This document shows, in pieces, positions 33,065 through 43,465 of a DNA stretch of 64,000 nt. The notes under the pieces are model-generated. The model did no database searches. It was not told the origin of the DNA and saw nothing but the letters and a program-made list of their open reading frames with translations. The stretch is taken from NCBI RefSeq assembly GCF_964019385.1, contig NC_088649.1, positions 14,314,108 through 14,378,107 of the forward strand. Reading direction: 5' to 3'. Numbering within the stretch: the first letter of the stretch is position 1; every line of letters starts with the position of its first letter. Source of the stretch: Sycon ciliatum. Its lineage: Eukaryota > Porifera > Calcarea > Leucosolenida > Sycettidae. Both the position numbers and the translations under genes were made by a program.

Positions 33065-33355
33065 ATGATTGGCACAGTAATCAAAATGTGTTTATAAGAA
33101 AGCTGGCTGCTGGTTGAAAATCAAGATCGTACTCACTAGGATCATTTCTATAGTACGTATCCCGTCTTTGTTCTCCTACAAAGACAACCGCATAAGCCAT
33201 GAGGATGACATGTAGCATCCTCCCTTGAGCGGGAAGCGCACCAGCACGACAGCATCTATGTTTGGATGCAAGAGTGCTGGTGATTGATGACCGTTCTGCA
33301 CTGTCCTTCTGGTCAGTGTGGAGGGGGAGGCTGCTTTATGAGTGGCTCTATTCTT
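33065..33355 (+). repeat. R300 repeat, copy 6
   Basis: R300 in duplication D. The inner hairpin reads GCATCTA/TGGATGC, so one change keeps pairing as G-U on the plus strand. The minus-strand short frame is open. Confidence 0.8.
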
Positions 33356-33688
33356 TATAAAAAGAAATTGGATTGACTTCACGTGTCAAGTCTATATTGA
33401 TCTGTGCATGTATGGGAACATATGTTTGGGTGTTTGGGTGCGCGCATGTGCACGCCTGTGCTCGTGTATGTCTTCGCTGGCGTGTTTGACAGCGTGATGA
33501 GTGATTTTGTTATTGTTCCATCACCTAGCTAAGGGCATATTGTAGGTTTGCAAGGTGGCAGAGATCAGTCATGTATGACAAGTGGACGATGACGATTCGG
33601 TGACTTATCAGCGCGATGTTACCCTAACAGGGTTTGTCAAGTCACGCGGAGACGGCTACAATGGCTGTTGCTGTTACTGATGACAGAC

Positions 33689-33689
<1 letters not shown>

Positions 33690-33735
<46 letters not shown>

Positions 33736-33740
33736 GGAGA

Positions 33741-33826
<86 letters not shown>
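33690..33826. repeat. (GA)n microsatellite
   Basis: An almost uninterrupted GA tract with one GACGGAGACAGAGGAG break. A short GA tract lies at the matching place in C (31,125-31,145), so this one has expanded. Confidence 0.95.
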
Positions 33827-33876
33827 GAGTTAGTTTCTTGTGCAACGTTATGCTTATACTACTACAGTTGCGTTCG

Positions 33877-34049
33877 GTCCAATCCGACCCAGAGTCCAAT
33901 CCGACCCAGAGTCCAATCCGACCCAGAGTCCAACCCGACCCAGAGTCCAACCCGACCCAGAGTCCAACCCGACCCAGAGTCCAATCCGACCCAGAGTCCA
34001 ACCCGACCCAGAGTCCAACCCGACCCAGAGTCCAACCCGACCCAGAGTC
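33877..34049. repeat. 15 bp minisatellite, first block (AGTCCAA(T/C)CCGACCC)
   Basis: About 11-12 units of 15 bp. The block and its 50 bp lead-in (GAGTTAGTTTCTTGTGCAAC...) are repeated 229 bp further on. Both strands read open through the whole block because the unit is a multiple of three. Confidence 0.95.
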
Positions 34050-34104
34050 CAATATGAGTTAGTTTCTTGTGCAACGTTATGCTTATACTACTACAGTTGC
34101 GTTC

Positions 34105-34328
34105 GGTCCAATCCGACCCAGAGTCCAATCCGACCCAGAGTCCAATCCGACCCAGAGTCCAACCCGACCCAGAGTCCAACCCGACCCAGAGTCCAACCCG
34201 ACCCAGAGTCCAACCCGACCCAGAGTCCAACCCGACCCAGAGTCCAATCCGACCCAGAGTCCAATCCGACCCAGAGTCCAATCCGACCCAGAGTCCAATC
34301 CGACCCAGAGTCCAATCCGACCCAGAGT
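34105..34328. repeat. 15 bp minisatellite, second block
   Basis: About 15 units of the same 15 bp repeat after a second copy of the 50 bp lead-in. It is a higher-order duplication of the block at 33,877. Confidence 0.95.
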
Positions 34329-34778
34329 GCATATCCGGCGCCCTCAACTAGACGCCCTGGAAGTGGCACGGAAGCAGCTGAACGTACACATGTACAAATA
34401 CAATCGGATGTAATCGGAGCTGGTCCAGGGTGCCAGCTTTGCACTTTGGGTCGGATTTCACCAAGCGCATCTGTAGTAATAATGCCCCATGACGTATTGG
34501 TCAGCTCACTACATGTTACCATGGGCAGTCGCACAATGAGCAGTGGATCATTAGGGACTCCCGTCCTTGTCTCCAAATTTGAACAACTATGAAAAAAAAT
34601 GGTGACACTCGTCCTTGGGTGCACCTACTTTTTGCAAGGACTTTCTGTTTAATACGATGTACTGTATATGCAAACAAAACAAAAAACTTTTTGTAAGGAC
34701 GAGTATCACTAGAAAAAAAAGTGTACTACTCTTTTAGTTGTTTACATTTCGAGACAAGGAGAAGAAAAAAGTTAGGTG

Positions 34779-34850
34779 TTCCCACACCGGGAATTGAACC
34801 CGGGCCGTCTGGGTGAAAACCAGAAATCCTAACCACTAGACCATATGGGA
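34779..34850 (-). tRNA. tRNA-Glu (TTC), fifth copy
   Basis: Mature sequence as in the other Glu copies, with a minus-strand T-run after the 3' end. It stands alone without an Asn partner, about 500 bp before R300 copy 7. Confidence 0.97.
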
Positions 34851-35334
34851 CTTGCACACTAGTTCCCGTCAGGAGGAGAATACCAACAATAGTCAGCAAC
34901 CGAGTATACCGTACATCACTGCACAAGGGATCTGGCACGGTGCGTTGCCAACAGTACGTAGCCATGAGCCGGGTACCAGCTGGGCCTTTGCGTCATTAGA
35001 ATGACCTGCTACGATTACCAGTGTCTGTGAGCTTTTTTGCGGATTCTCCGGAAGGTTGTGTGTTATGGGTCGCTTGCCGGCTACTCCTTTCAGCCTACTA
35101 CTGGGGTATGCTTGAAATCGTTGCACTGAATAAAACAATAGTAAAATTCATATACAGTCAGGCTGAGCGTCAATTCACTCACAGGGTGTCCGTCGCCATG
35201 ACAACACGTCACGTATTAGACCAATGCTTGGCTAGCGATGGAAGGTTGTGTCTTTTGTTAAACGGAGCTCAATAGCTAAGATTGGTGTCATAAAAGAAAA
35301 ACTTTGGAATAGTACATATGACATTGAATGTGAT

Positions 35335-35616
35335 GATCGACGCTGCAGCCGAAAAGCACTTATGGAAAATCCGGCTGCTGGTTGAAAATCAAGATCGTAC
35401 TCACTAGGATCATTTCTATAGTACGTATCCCGTCTTTGTTCTCCTACAAAGACAACCGCATAAGCCACGAGGACGACATGTAGCATCCTCCCCTAAGCGG
35501 GAAGCGCACCAGCACGACAGTATCCATGTATGGGTGCAAGAGTGCTGGTGATTGATGACCGTTCTGCACTGTCCTTCTGGTCAGTGTGGAGGGGGAGGCT
35601 GCTTTATGAGTGGCTT
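35335..35616 (+). repeat. R300 repeat, copy 7
   Basis: The most diverged copy. Inner hairpin GTATCCA/TGGGTGC still pairs through two G-U pairs on the plus strand. AGGACG/CATCCT is mispaired on the plus strand but pairs as G-U on the minus strand. The minus-strand short frame (MLHVVLVAYAVVFVG...) is open and longer than in the other copies. Confidence 0.8.
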
Positions 35617-36029
35617 TCTATTTTATCAAAACAAGGAAAAATATGAATTGGCTCCATATGTTTGAGCAATAGTTGATATGAAGATTTTTCTCCTGCTCCT
35701 GCTCAAAGGATATCAGTTTTTAAAACTTTGTTTTACTTCGCAAAATCCGGACGGGAATTTCTTCCCAATGACAAGGTAGCAAAGAGGGAAGAAAAAAAGA
35801 GAAAAAAAGAAAAAGTGTGTACTGTAAAACTCCTTGCTCAATACACAGTGTTTCGGGGAATTCACCCCTCATCAGTTGAGTGAACAGACAAAATATACGT
35901 ATTTCCCGTTTACAAGTCGCACTTAATTATAAGTCGCACCCCATTTTCGGGTTTGAGCCATAATAGAGAGATTAAGATGCACATTATTTCCGACATGACG
36001 TGCAATTTGGCGCAAATCTCCAAATTTTG

Positions 36030-36088
36030 AACCACCACCACCACCACCACCACCACCACCACCACCACCACCACCACCACCACCACCA
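36030..36088. repeat. (CAC)n trinucleotide microsatellite
   Basis: About 19 perfect ACC/CAC units. Confidence 0.97.
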
Positions 36089-36101
36089 GATCAGGTTTCC
36101 T

Positions 36102-36167
36102 CTACGCATTACGGGAACGCGAAGAGTGTTCCCGGGATTCTTCGCGTCGCGTTCCCGTAACGCAGAG
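36102..36167. repeat. GC-rich hairpin beside the (CAC)n tract
   Basis: CTACGCATTACGGGAACGCG... pairs with CGCGTTCCCGTAACGCAGAG nearby, with arms of ~24-29 bases and a ~13 base loop centred on CCCGGG. Confidence 0.7.
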
Positions 36168-36585
36168 CAGAACATCACTCATGGGAGCATTCACTGCACC
36201 TGCAGGGTACGACTGCAAAGCCTCTACTGTATTTCAGAGTATGCTCGCAAAGAGCTATAGGCAGTGAGTGCGCCTTTAACCTGCTCGAGTGCCCAATGCC
36301 AACGCAGGCTTGGGATGGGTAGGTATCGACCATGAGTCTATAACATGGTTCAGCAACTCTGTATTTAGAAAGCTCTTCTAAGTTGCGACCATGATCGTGT
36401 TCAAATGTGAGACGACGTCTTTGCAACTTTGCATTTCCTGACGTGTACGCTGTTTTTGTTCTGTATTCTGTGTGTCTGTATCAAGCGGTGATGCGGGTGA
36501 CGATTAGAGAACTCCAGCCACGCTCAGTGTATGCAGCATCACGCATTGCCACACTGCGATCATGCCACGCCGTCTGCAGTGAGTG

Positions 36586-37055
36586 AAGACCAACCCTGTG
36601 ATACTGTGTCTACAGTGTAGACTAACCATGCGATGCTGCGTCTACAGTACAAGCCTAAGTTAGTGTGCTGTGCCTACAGCCTAGTCCAGTCCTGCAATAC
36701 TGCACCTACAGGACAGGTCAATCCTGCAGTGCTGTGCCCACCGTGCGGACCAGTCATGCAATGCTGGGTCTACAGTTCAATGTGGACCAGTCATGCAATG
36801 CTGCGTCTACAGTGCAATGTGGACCAGTCAAGCAATGCTGCATCTACACTACAGTGCAATGTGGACCAGTCATGCAGTGCTGTGCCTACGGTGTGGACCA
36901 GTCATGCAATGCTGGGTCTACAGTGCAATGTGGACCAGTCATGCAATGCTGGGTCTACAGTGCAATGTGGACCAGTCATGCAATGCTGAATCTACACTAC
37001 AGTGCAATGTGGACTAGTCATGCAGTGCTGTGCCTGCAGACTGCAATGCAGAAGT
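36586..37055. repeat. ~37 bp minisatellite, about 12 units
   Basis: Units of the form GACCAGTCATGCAATGCTGG followed by GTCTACAGTGCAATGTG. The right half is regular (32-42 bp units, some with an extra CTACA). The left half is degenerate, which suggests growth towards the right. Confidence 0.9.
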
Positions 37056-37808
37056 AGACAGGCAGAGGCTGGACATGCAGCGCAGCCTTCATCTGCAACC
37101 GTGAGGCCAATGTACAGTGAGTTGTGTTGGGTCAGCGAATTTCCAAGCTTCGCGCTGTATGATTACATTGCTCAGTGGTCCGCAGTCGGGGGCCGTCCTT
37201 CGACTTGCGTGGTCCACGGTCACTGCCAATGTCGTTTTACGATTCCGCTTACACCTGCTTTCCATCCTGCTTGTTCTCGCTTGGCTTGTTCTGTTGTTTA
37301 AGGCTAGCATACAAACTCGATCGCTGTTACCCATGCAGATTCTTTCCATTCTCTTCTTCGTGCATGCTACAAGTACGTGTAACTTGGTCTCGCGGGTATC
37401 CATGGTTTCAAATCATAATACAATTAATTTCAGTACTGAATTACTGGCGGCTTTGCGCATGGTGTGTGTTTGAGTGCTGCGTGCGTGCGTGCGTACTAGA
37501 ACCTGTGTATGTGGATGACGTGCCACCTAGCAATGCATGCTACTGTAGCAGACATGGAGATCCGTTGAGAAGTCAAGTGGCCACGGGGCGCTGGCGTTGC
37601 GCCCATGAACACTGCTGCTCCATTATTACAATGTGTACGTGCCCTACTGTGCACGTAGATCTACGCGCTAAAAGCAAGTAATTATTAAATTAGGGCGTCG
37701 GCCGCGGTCATCCCGTTCGGAATTCACTGTCCACTTCAGTAGAACTGCGGACTGGACGGTGGTGCAATGCAGGACTGGGTTTGAGCAAGCCTGCTACAAG
37801 TACAAGTA

Positions 37809-37957
37809 CAGTGCTGGCAACTGAAATCCGACCCCTGAGCGGTGCGCTCACATCGCAAAGACCCAACACGGGGTTTGTAAAACTACGAAACAGAGACCGC
37901 TAGAATGTGACCGCTCACAGAGACCGCTCACGGGTCGGACTTCAGTTGCTAGCACTG
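37809..37957. mobile_element. Small Tc1/mariner-type MITE, 149 bp
   Basis: CAGTGCTGGCAACTGAAATC at left faces CAGTGCTAGCAACTGAAGTC (reverse) at right, both followed by CGACCC. TA flanks both ends. It shares the AAATCCGA core with MITEs at 11,180 and 13,408. Confidence 0.85.
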
Positions 37958-38103
37958 TACATCATTGCTCCTCTTGTGTGTGTGATGGATTCTCCATGGC
38001 TTCGAGTCAGACATCGCCATGCCTTTCGCCGGCGTCAGACTGCACTTACTCAGTTTGCGACCCAGGATTATGCACTACTTAGTTCAAATGCAAGTAATCA
38101 TTG

Positions 38104-38246
38104 TTCAGCATGGTTACCATGGTTACTCTTCAGTCACCACTTTCCACTGATGAATGTGACAAGAAATTTAATTTTGGTAAACTTTCATGACTTGGTGGTA
38201 GTGTGGTGATGACAGCAGAATATAATTAAATTTTGTTCTCTTTATT
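38104..38246. mobile_element. Diverged single arm of the 22,601 foldback element
   Basis: It matches the right arm of the foldback through TTCAGCATGGTTAC, ACTCTTCAGTCAC, CCACTGATGA, TTTTGGTAAA and GTGATGACAGCAGAAT. The opposite arm is absent. Confidence 0.75.
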
Positions 38247-38330
38247 CACGGCGCGGCTATTAGTTAAAATGTTTCATTTTTCATTGACGTAGATGTACGT
38301 GTTTTTTCACTGTGCTCATCAGCAAACCTG

Positions 38331-38415
38331 CTTGGTCTAGCGGTTGATGATCTGGTCTATTTGGTGCTCAAGTCTAGTGGGAACTGGCTGTGTTCAAATC
38401 TCCTATCCTGCAGTG
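38331..38415 (+). other. tRNA-like / SINE-head-like sequence
   Basis: TGGTCTAGCGGTTGATGA resembles box A and TGTGTTCAAATCTC resembles box B at about tRNA spacing. No convincing acceptor stem is seen. It may be a decayed tRNA pseudogene or a tRNA-derived SINE head. Confidence 0.3.
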
Positions 38416-39280
38416 GCCCAGTGAAGATTTTTTGCTTAAAACTGATCCCCCACTCCATGTACATGTAGATCTAGAACTGCTGCTCGTCTTCACACAACAT
38501 GGAGGATGGATAGCACAGTGTGCAGTGCCAGTGTGCAGAAGTCATGGTGTCATCGAGTAGTAATATACCTACTCCCTACCTGCTGACCAGCCAAGTATAT
38601 GCCTACTCCCTGCCTGCTAAGTAGCCCGCGGTCACAAGTTCATGAAAAGTAGTAATTTGCCTACTCAGTTGCCTGTGTATGTGTGTGTGTGTTCTCTTGG
38701 TCGATGGTTGGAGGTGTTTCGAATGACAGGCTACGCGACTCATAATCATATGCACTGAGAGTGAGAATGGACGAGTTAGCAACAAACACATTGGGATGAT
38801 GCATGCTGGGATCCTACACGGGCCAACCACTGGGCCAGCAGGGCACCCTAGCCATAGGACTAGGGGTGAAGGAAAGCACTTTGTTCCTTTTTTCGAAACT
38901 TTTCTGAAATTTTTGACCATAGGTTGGTTCAGAAGGTGGAAAGCCACCATCCCCACCCTACCATCCTACAAACTGTTTTCAACTTATAGGATTTCCAACG
39001 TCAGTGGATAGCGTTTCTAAACTTGGCCGGAGCAAAGAGCGATGGCTGCCGGATAACCCACTCTACATCACCATAACAACATGCAACATGCAGGTGCTCG
39101 CACGCGGACCTGCTCCGACCATAAACTCTGGCGTCGCGCTCGCATATCCATGACGACAGGCAAATTCAGAATTCACAGTCTGGTTGCCCCTGGCAACCTG
39201 GATCATACCCGGGAGATTACACGCAGTGGTGACAGAAACCAACTTGACAGCAAACACTGGCAAGGCTAGTGGCAGGTTTG

Positions 39281-39585
39281 CAGCCATTGCATGAGCTCAC
39301 GGCACCATTGCATGAGCTCACGGCACCATTGCATGAGCTCACGGCACCATTGCATGAGCTCACGGCACCATTGCATGAGCTCACGGCACCATTGCATGAG
39401 CTCACGGCACCATTGCATGAGCTCACGGCACCATTGCATGAGCTCACGGCACCATTGCATGAGCTCACGGCACCATTGCATGAGCTCACGGCACCATTGC
39501 ATGAGCTCACGGCACCATTGCATGAGCTCACGGCACCATTGCATGAGCTCACGGCACCATTGCATGAGCTCACGGCACCATTGCG
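39281..39585. repeat. 21 bp minisatellite, ~14-15 perfect copies
   Basis: The unit CATTGCATGAGCTCACGGCAC is repeated almost without change, so expansion is recent. All frames are open on both strands because the unit is a multiple of three. Confidence 0.97.
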
Positions 39586-39644
39586 CTGTACACAGTGTGA
39601 CAGTGGACAGGCTGAAGCTTGTCAGCGTGCAGAGGGGATGGCGA

Positions 39645-39707
39645 CACATACACACACCCACGCATGCACACGTGCACACACACGCACACACACGCACGCA
39701 CACACGC

Positions 39708-39783
<76 letters not shown>

Positions 39784-39790
39784 ACACACA
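39645..39790. repeat. (CA)n microsatellite
   Basis: A long CA tract, interrupted by GCA variants at its left side. Confidence 0.97.
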
Positions 39791-40863
39791 ACAGAGGTCG
39801 TCTAAGGTCTAAGAGGTGGCCGTTAGCGCTTCATGTTGGACAGAAAACAACAGCAAAAATCTGAAATCATTATCTATGGCTGGAAACACCCATCGTCAGG
39901 CAAACAAACAAATAAATAGATAAAGAAATAAATAGGCTGGTGTGAAGGACACATTTTGATGCGAAAACGCTATACTACGTACGAGAAGAAAATATAGATG
40001 GGATAATTTCAGAATCAGAAAGTGGGGAAATTTGTGTACACGCAGAACATGTAGAATAGGCAATGTTCTAGTCTTTCGTCTATATCAAACTGGAAAGGCA
40101 TTCTCCAGCAATTCTTTCCTACTGCCTCCTTGCTTCAAGGACGGAACCTAGGGAGTTATTCGGGGCGTGATTGTGTGCCGTGCCTGCTACTAGTGACATG
40201 CCGGAAGATGAAGACACTACTAGTGTGCATGTGTGAAGGGCAGTGATCCGTTACTCATGCCAACAGTTAGTACATGGTAGGAGCATCGGGGAGGGGGGAG
40301 GGGAGGGGGGGGGGGGGGTGCAACACGTCAGTTGCCACACCACGAACGGAAAGTTGACGGTCATGAGATTGAAAAGGAGGAGAGGGGAGTGAAGTCGTGT
40401 GCCAAACACTAGTTTGGTCAATCGGTTAGAACTGTGGAGTCATGCATCAGCGCAAGCCATGATTGTACGTATCCGCTGGCAGCAGCTAATTGATGCCGAA
40501 CGGACTGCACACAGCGCACAGACTGATGCACTGCGGTAGGACGAAGACAACGGAAAACAACTCGCGCACTGGCAAGAGGAGGGCGGACCGTAGCTCGAAC
40601 ACTTCACTGAGCAGGACGGGTGATATTGCTGCTATCAGTGAGGCAGCCCTGGCTCTAGTGACACGCTCCAGCAGAGAGTGGATATCCAGACAACTAATTT
40701 GATCGTGCGCTTGATAGTTTTCTTACATGCTGTGGTATGAAGCAAGCAAAGGTACTACAGTAATGAGTCATTCACAAGGGACTAGTGCGAAGTAGGTTTG
40801 CCGTTTCACGATATTCGTGGCTTGGCAAATATGCTGTAGGAGCCGGCAATAGCGAGTCGCTAA

Positions 40864-42945
40864 CTAAGACGTCTTGAACTGGTCGAGATCCGCGTACATG
40901 TCGTCTCCGTCCGCTTCCTCATCCGTAGAGCTGGACTCCTGTATCAGCGATGCTGCTGACACACGCTTCTTCTGATCAGCAGGAGTTGCCGGTAGCGGTG
41001 GTGGCTCCTCGGCGTCAGGTGTGGGCAGTAGCTTGCGTGCGGTGTAGGTGGACGCCGCTGCTGCTTGGCTAGGGCTGTCCTTCCTGGTCTTCGTTTTGTC
41101 GCGTGTGGACTCCCTGATCCTGCGCAGTAGAGATGTGGGAGAGGCCGTCACGCTGGTGGGACTGGCGTCGATCGATAATTGCCTAGGCTTGTCCGGAGTG
41201 CCCGGAGCGGGTGAGCTGCCCTCTCCGAATGTCATTTGACGGGCGAGTGTTTTCAGCTTTGTGGCGGCGGTATCCAGTGCCTTGCTGTCTCGTATTAAAG
41301 TACTGGTGCGCTTCATCATGTCTTTCTTGGCTTTCGTCAAGTTGGCCTTTTGTATTACGTCGCTGACCTCGTCGTCCATCTCGTACACGTTCTCATCTGC
41401 CTGGGCCTCCACTGGTGCTGGTGTCGTCGCCACCACCGTCGCCGCCGCCTCCGCCGCCGCTGGTGGGTCTGCCTGCTTCAACAGCGCCAGGTCAGTGAAC
41501 GACTCGGTGCTGTTCATGTTCCGCTCGGCGCAGTCCGCGTATATGTCCTCCTCCTCGTCCTCCGCTGGCGATGCAGCGGACGCCGTCGGTGTGCCCTTGC
41601 CGCTGGGAGGCCTGGGAGACTGAGCAGCACTCTGAGGGTGCAAGCCACTGCCGGCAGTGGAGGCTGCGGTGGCGGCCTTGGGGCTTGGCGACGACGAAGC
41701 GCAAGAAGCCAGGCGTGGATCCTGCGCGCTCAGGTAGAGCGAGTCGCAGGAAGCGATGCTGGCCACGTCACCTTTGGGCTCTTCACCGTCTACACCAGTG
41801 CATATACCGCCACCAGCGCTGCTGGTCGAGGCTCTCCCACCATCGGCAATGCTTGGAGTGGAACTAGGAGGTGGCGGAGGTACCTTCTTTGGCTGCAAGC
41901 TGACCTCTTCCTCTAGGGGGTTATGGTAAATGTCATCTTCGCCAGCGGCGGCGGCGGCGGTGGCGGCAGGATGAGTGTCAGCCAAGCTATGTACGGAAGC
42001 AGCCGCATTGCTAGCGTTCTCACACGTTTCATCTTGTTCACTTAATTTGTTGTCTTCTGTATCGCCGCTGGCAGCTAAGGATCCCCGTTCATCTTCTGAT
42101 GGAATATGAGACGTAGTAGTGATTTCTGATTGCCTGCTCACCCTTGCTTGCTCTGCCTGTGATATGTCACTGCAGACTGATTTACTGCTAACTGCTTGTC
42201 CGGTCAGTGATGTTTCGTTGCAACCGGAATTACCTGCCACGGCTACTCGTCCGGCCAGCGACGTTTCACTGCCGCTGCGGACAGCAGGCAGTGGTGGTGG
42301 CGAGGTGTTTTCTCTGTCGTTCTCGGACAGTGTAGGCCTGCCGCTGCTGGTGCTGCTGTTCCTCAGTTTGCGTGGCACGCTCAGGCGCCCACGCATACTC
42401 ATGCCCTTCAGCGCCAGATCCGGGATTTTCTTGCTCATGATGGTAGACACGCCCGACCACGGGTTTACACCGGATTCCTTACTGCTCGACTTCACTAGGC
42501 GCTTAATTCGTGCCAGAGGTGATGAGACAGGAGAGAGAACGCTGGGCAATGTTGCTGATTTGAAGGGAAAAGCCGGGCTCCCAATAGGCTGCGGTGGCTG
42601 CTGCTGTGCTGAAAGCCCAGACGGCTGAGACAGATTTGCTTGATCTTCCTCGTCCGAATGCATCGACTCGATTATCGACGAGCGCCGACTCTGCTCCGCT
42701 CGTTGAGCGTGTGACGCCGGGAACGACAACGACTTGCGCAGAGGCGGCTGGTGATGTTGGCCGCGGCCACCGCGCTTGTCCGCCGACAAGTCAGAGTAGC
42801 TGCGTCTTAGCGTACCTCCGCCGCCGTTGTCCGCTTGTCCTCCTCCCCCTCCGTGCTGGTATCGGACAGGTACGTCGCAGCTACGCACCGTGTCAATCGA
42901 CGCCTTGGAGCGTATCTTTATTATCCCAAGTGGAGTGGTGTTGTC

Positions 42946-42976
<31 letters not shown>

Positions 42977-43310
42977 TGTTCTTCTGCTGTAGCATTTTCC
43001 GCGTCCACGTCCACATCCTTTCGCAAACGTCGACTAACAGTGGCTGGTAAGCTCTTGTCCAGGAAGCTCTTGACTTTCTTCCCGGTGTCGTTGATGATGA
43101 GAAACGCACCGTTTTGCGTGTCGATTTTCTGCATCGTCCTGAGTACTGCGTCGCGATGCAAGTGCAGAATGAACGCACCGACGCATATTAGTATTAGGCA
43201 AGTGCAGATGACAACTGCGACGGCGGACTGTGACAAGCTGGATGTGCCGGTTGCTTGCGGTCCTGTTGGCATTGTACTACTGACCGTCGTGGGGATGACA
43301 GTCTGCGGTG
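40864..43310 (-). CDS. Last exon of a sushi-domain transmembrane protein: TM helix and long cytoplasmic tail
   Basis: The exon opens after an acceptor (TGTACAG) with phase 1, which matches the phase of the two sushi exons upstream. It encodes ~815 residues ending in a TAG stop: a short Thr/Ser-rich stalk, a single hydrophobic helix near residues 32-53 ([20 protein letters not shown]), a basic juxtamembrane segment, a poly-Gln run, then a long Ser/Pro/Glu-rich tail that is probably disordered. Four tyrosines sit in acidic contexts: [27 protein letters not shown] and DDMYADLDQ near the C-terminus. YHNP fits the Grb2 SH2 preference pYxN, and YADL fits YxxL sorting or signalling motifs. This suggests a type I receptor or adhesion protein. 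A longer frame running upstream through the CA microsatellite is intron. The gene family is not recognised by name. Confidence 0.85.
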
Positions 43311-43339
43311 CTGTACACGGGAAACAAGAATACATGTAC

Positions 43340-43427
43340 ATACACGCACGCACACACGCACACACGCACGCACACACACACACATGCACACATACACACA
43401 CATACACACACGCACACGCACTCGCAT

Positions 43428-43461
<34 letters not shown>

Positions 43462-43465
43462 CACA
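43340..43465. repeat. (CA)n-rich intronic microsatellite
   Basis: CA/CGCA tracts lie just upstream (minus strand) of the last exon's acceptor. They keep a false frame open into the exon. Confidence 0.9.

Larger units (their letters stand above)
32790..34570. repeat. Segmental duplication D (partner C: 24,720-25,286 plus 30,776-31,560)
   Basis: Shared tracts include AACTTTCGCTGCCATGCG(C/T)TGTCAGGTATGCA, AAGTGGATCACCATGGTAACCGTAA, R300, a GAGTTAGTTTCTTGTG tract and CAGTCGCACAATGAGCAGT. In C the tract is split by the LINE. The LINE's absence from D dates it after the duplication. D is more diverged from C than A is from B. Confidence 0.75.
35640..40860. other. Intergenic, repeat-rich; no gene recognised
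   Basis: Apart from the listed satellites, hairpin, MITE fragments and tRNA-like stretch, nothing gene-like was recognised. Long frames here lie in the 37 bp and 21 bp repeats. Confidence 0.55.

Noticed and set aside
31922-34328. CRISPR-like regular repeats
   Set aside because: Direct tandem repeats without spacers, in an animal genome.
33642-34624. Frames of 94-250 residues (ESNPTQSP, VGLDSGSG types)
   Set aside because: Produced by the GA tract and the 15 bp minisatellite; open on both strands.
36633-37057. 118-130 residue Cys-rich frames
   Set aside because: Generated by the ~37 bp minisatellite. The apparent cysteine pattern is only the repeat period.
37117-37681. 168 residue frame on the plus strand
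   Set aside because: No domain, no splice context, and comparable frames overlap it on the other strand.
39217-39864. Frames of up to 178 residues (APLHELT, SSRHHCM types)
   Set aside because: 21 bp minisatellite plus CA microsatellite.
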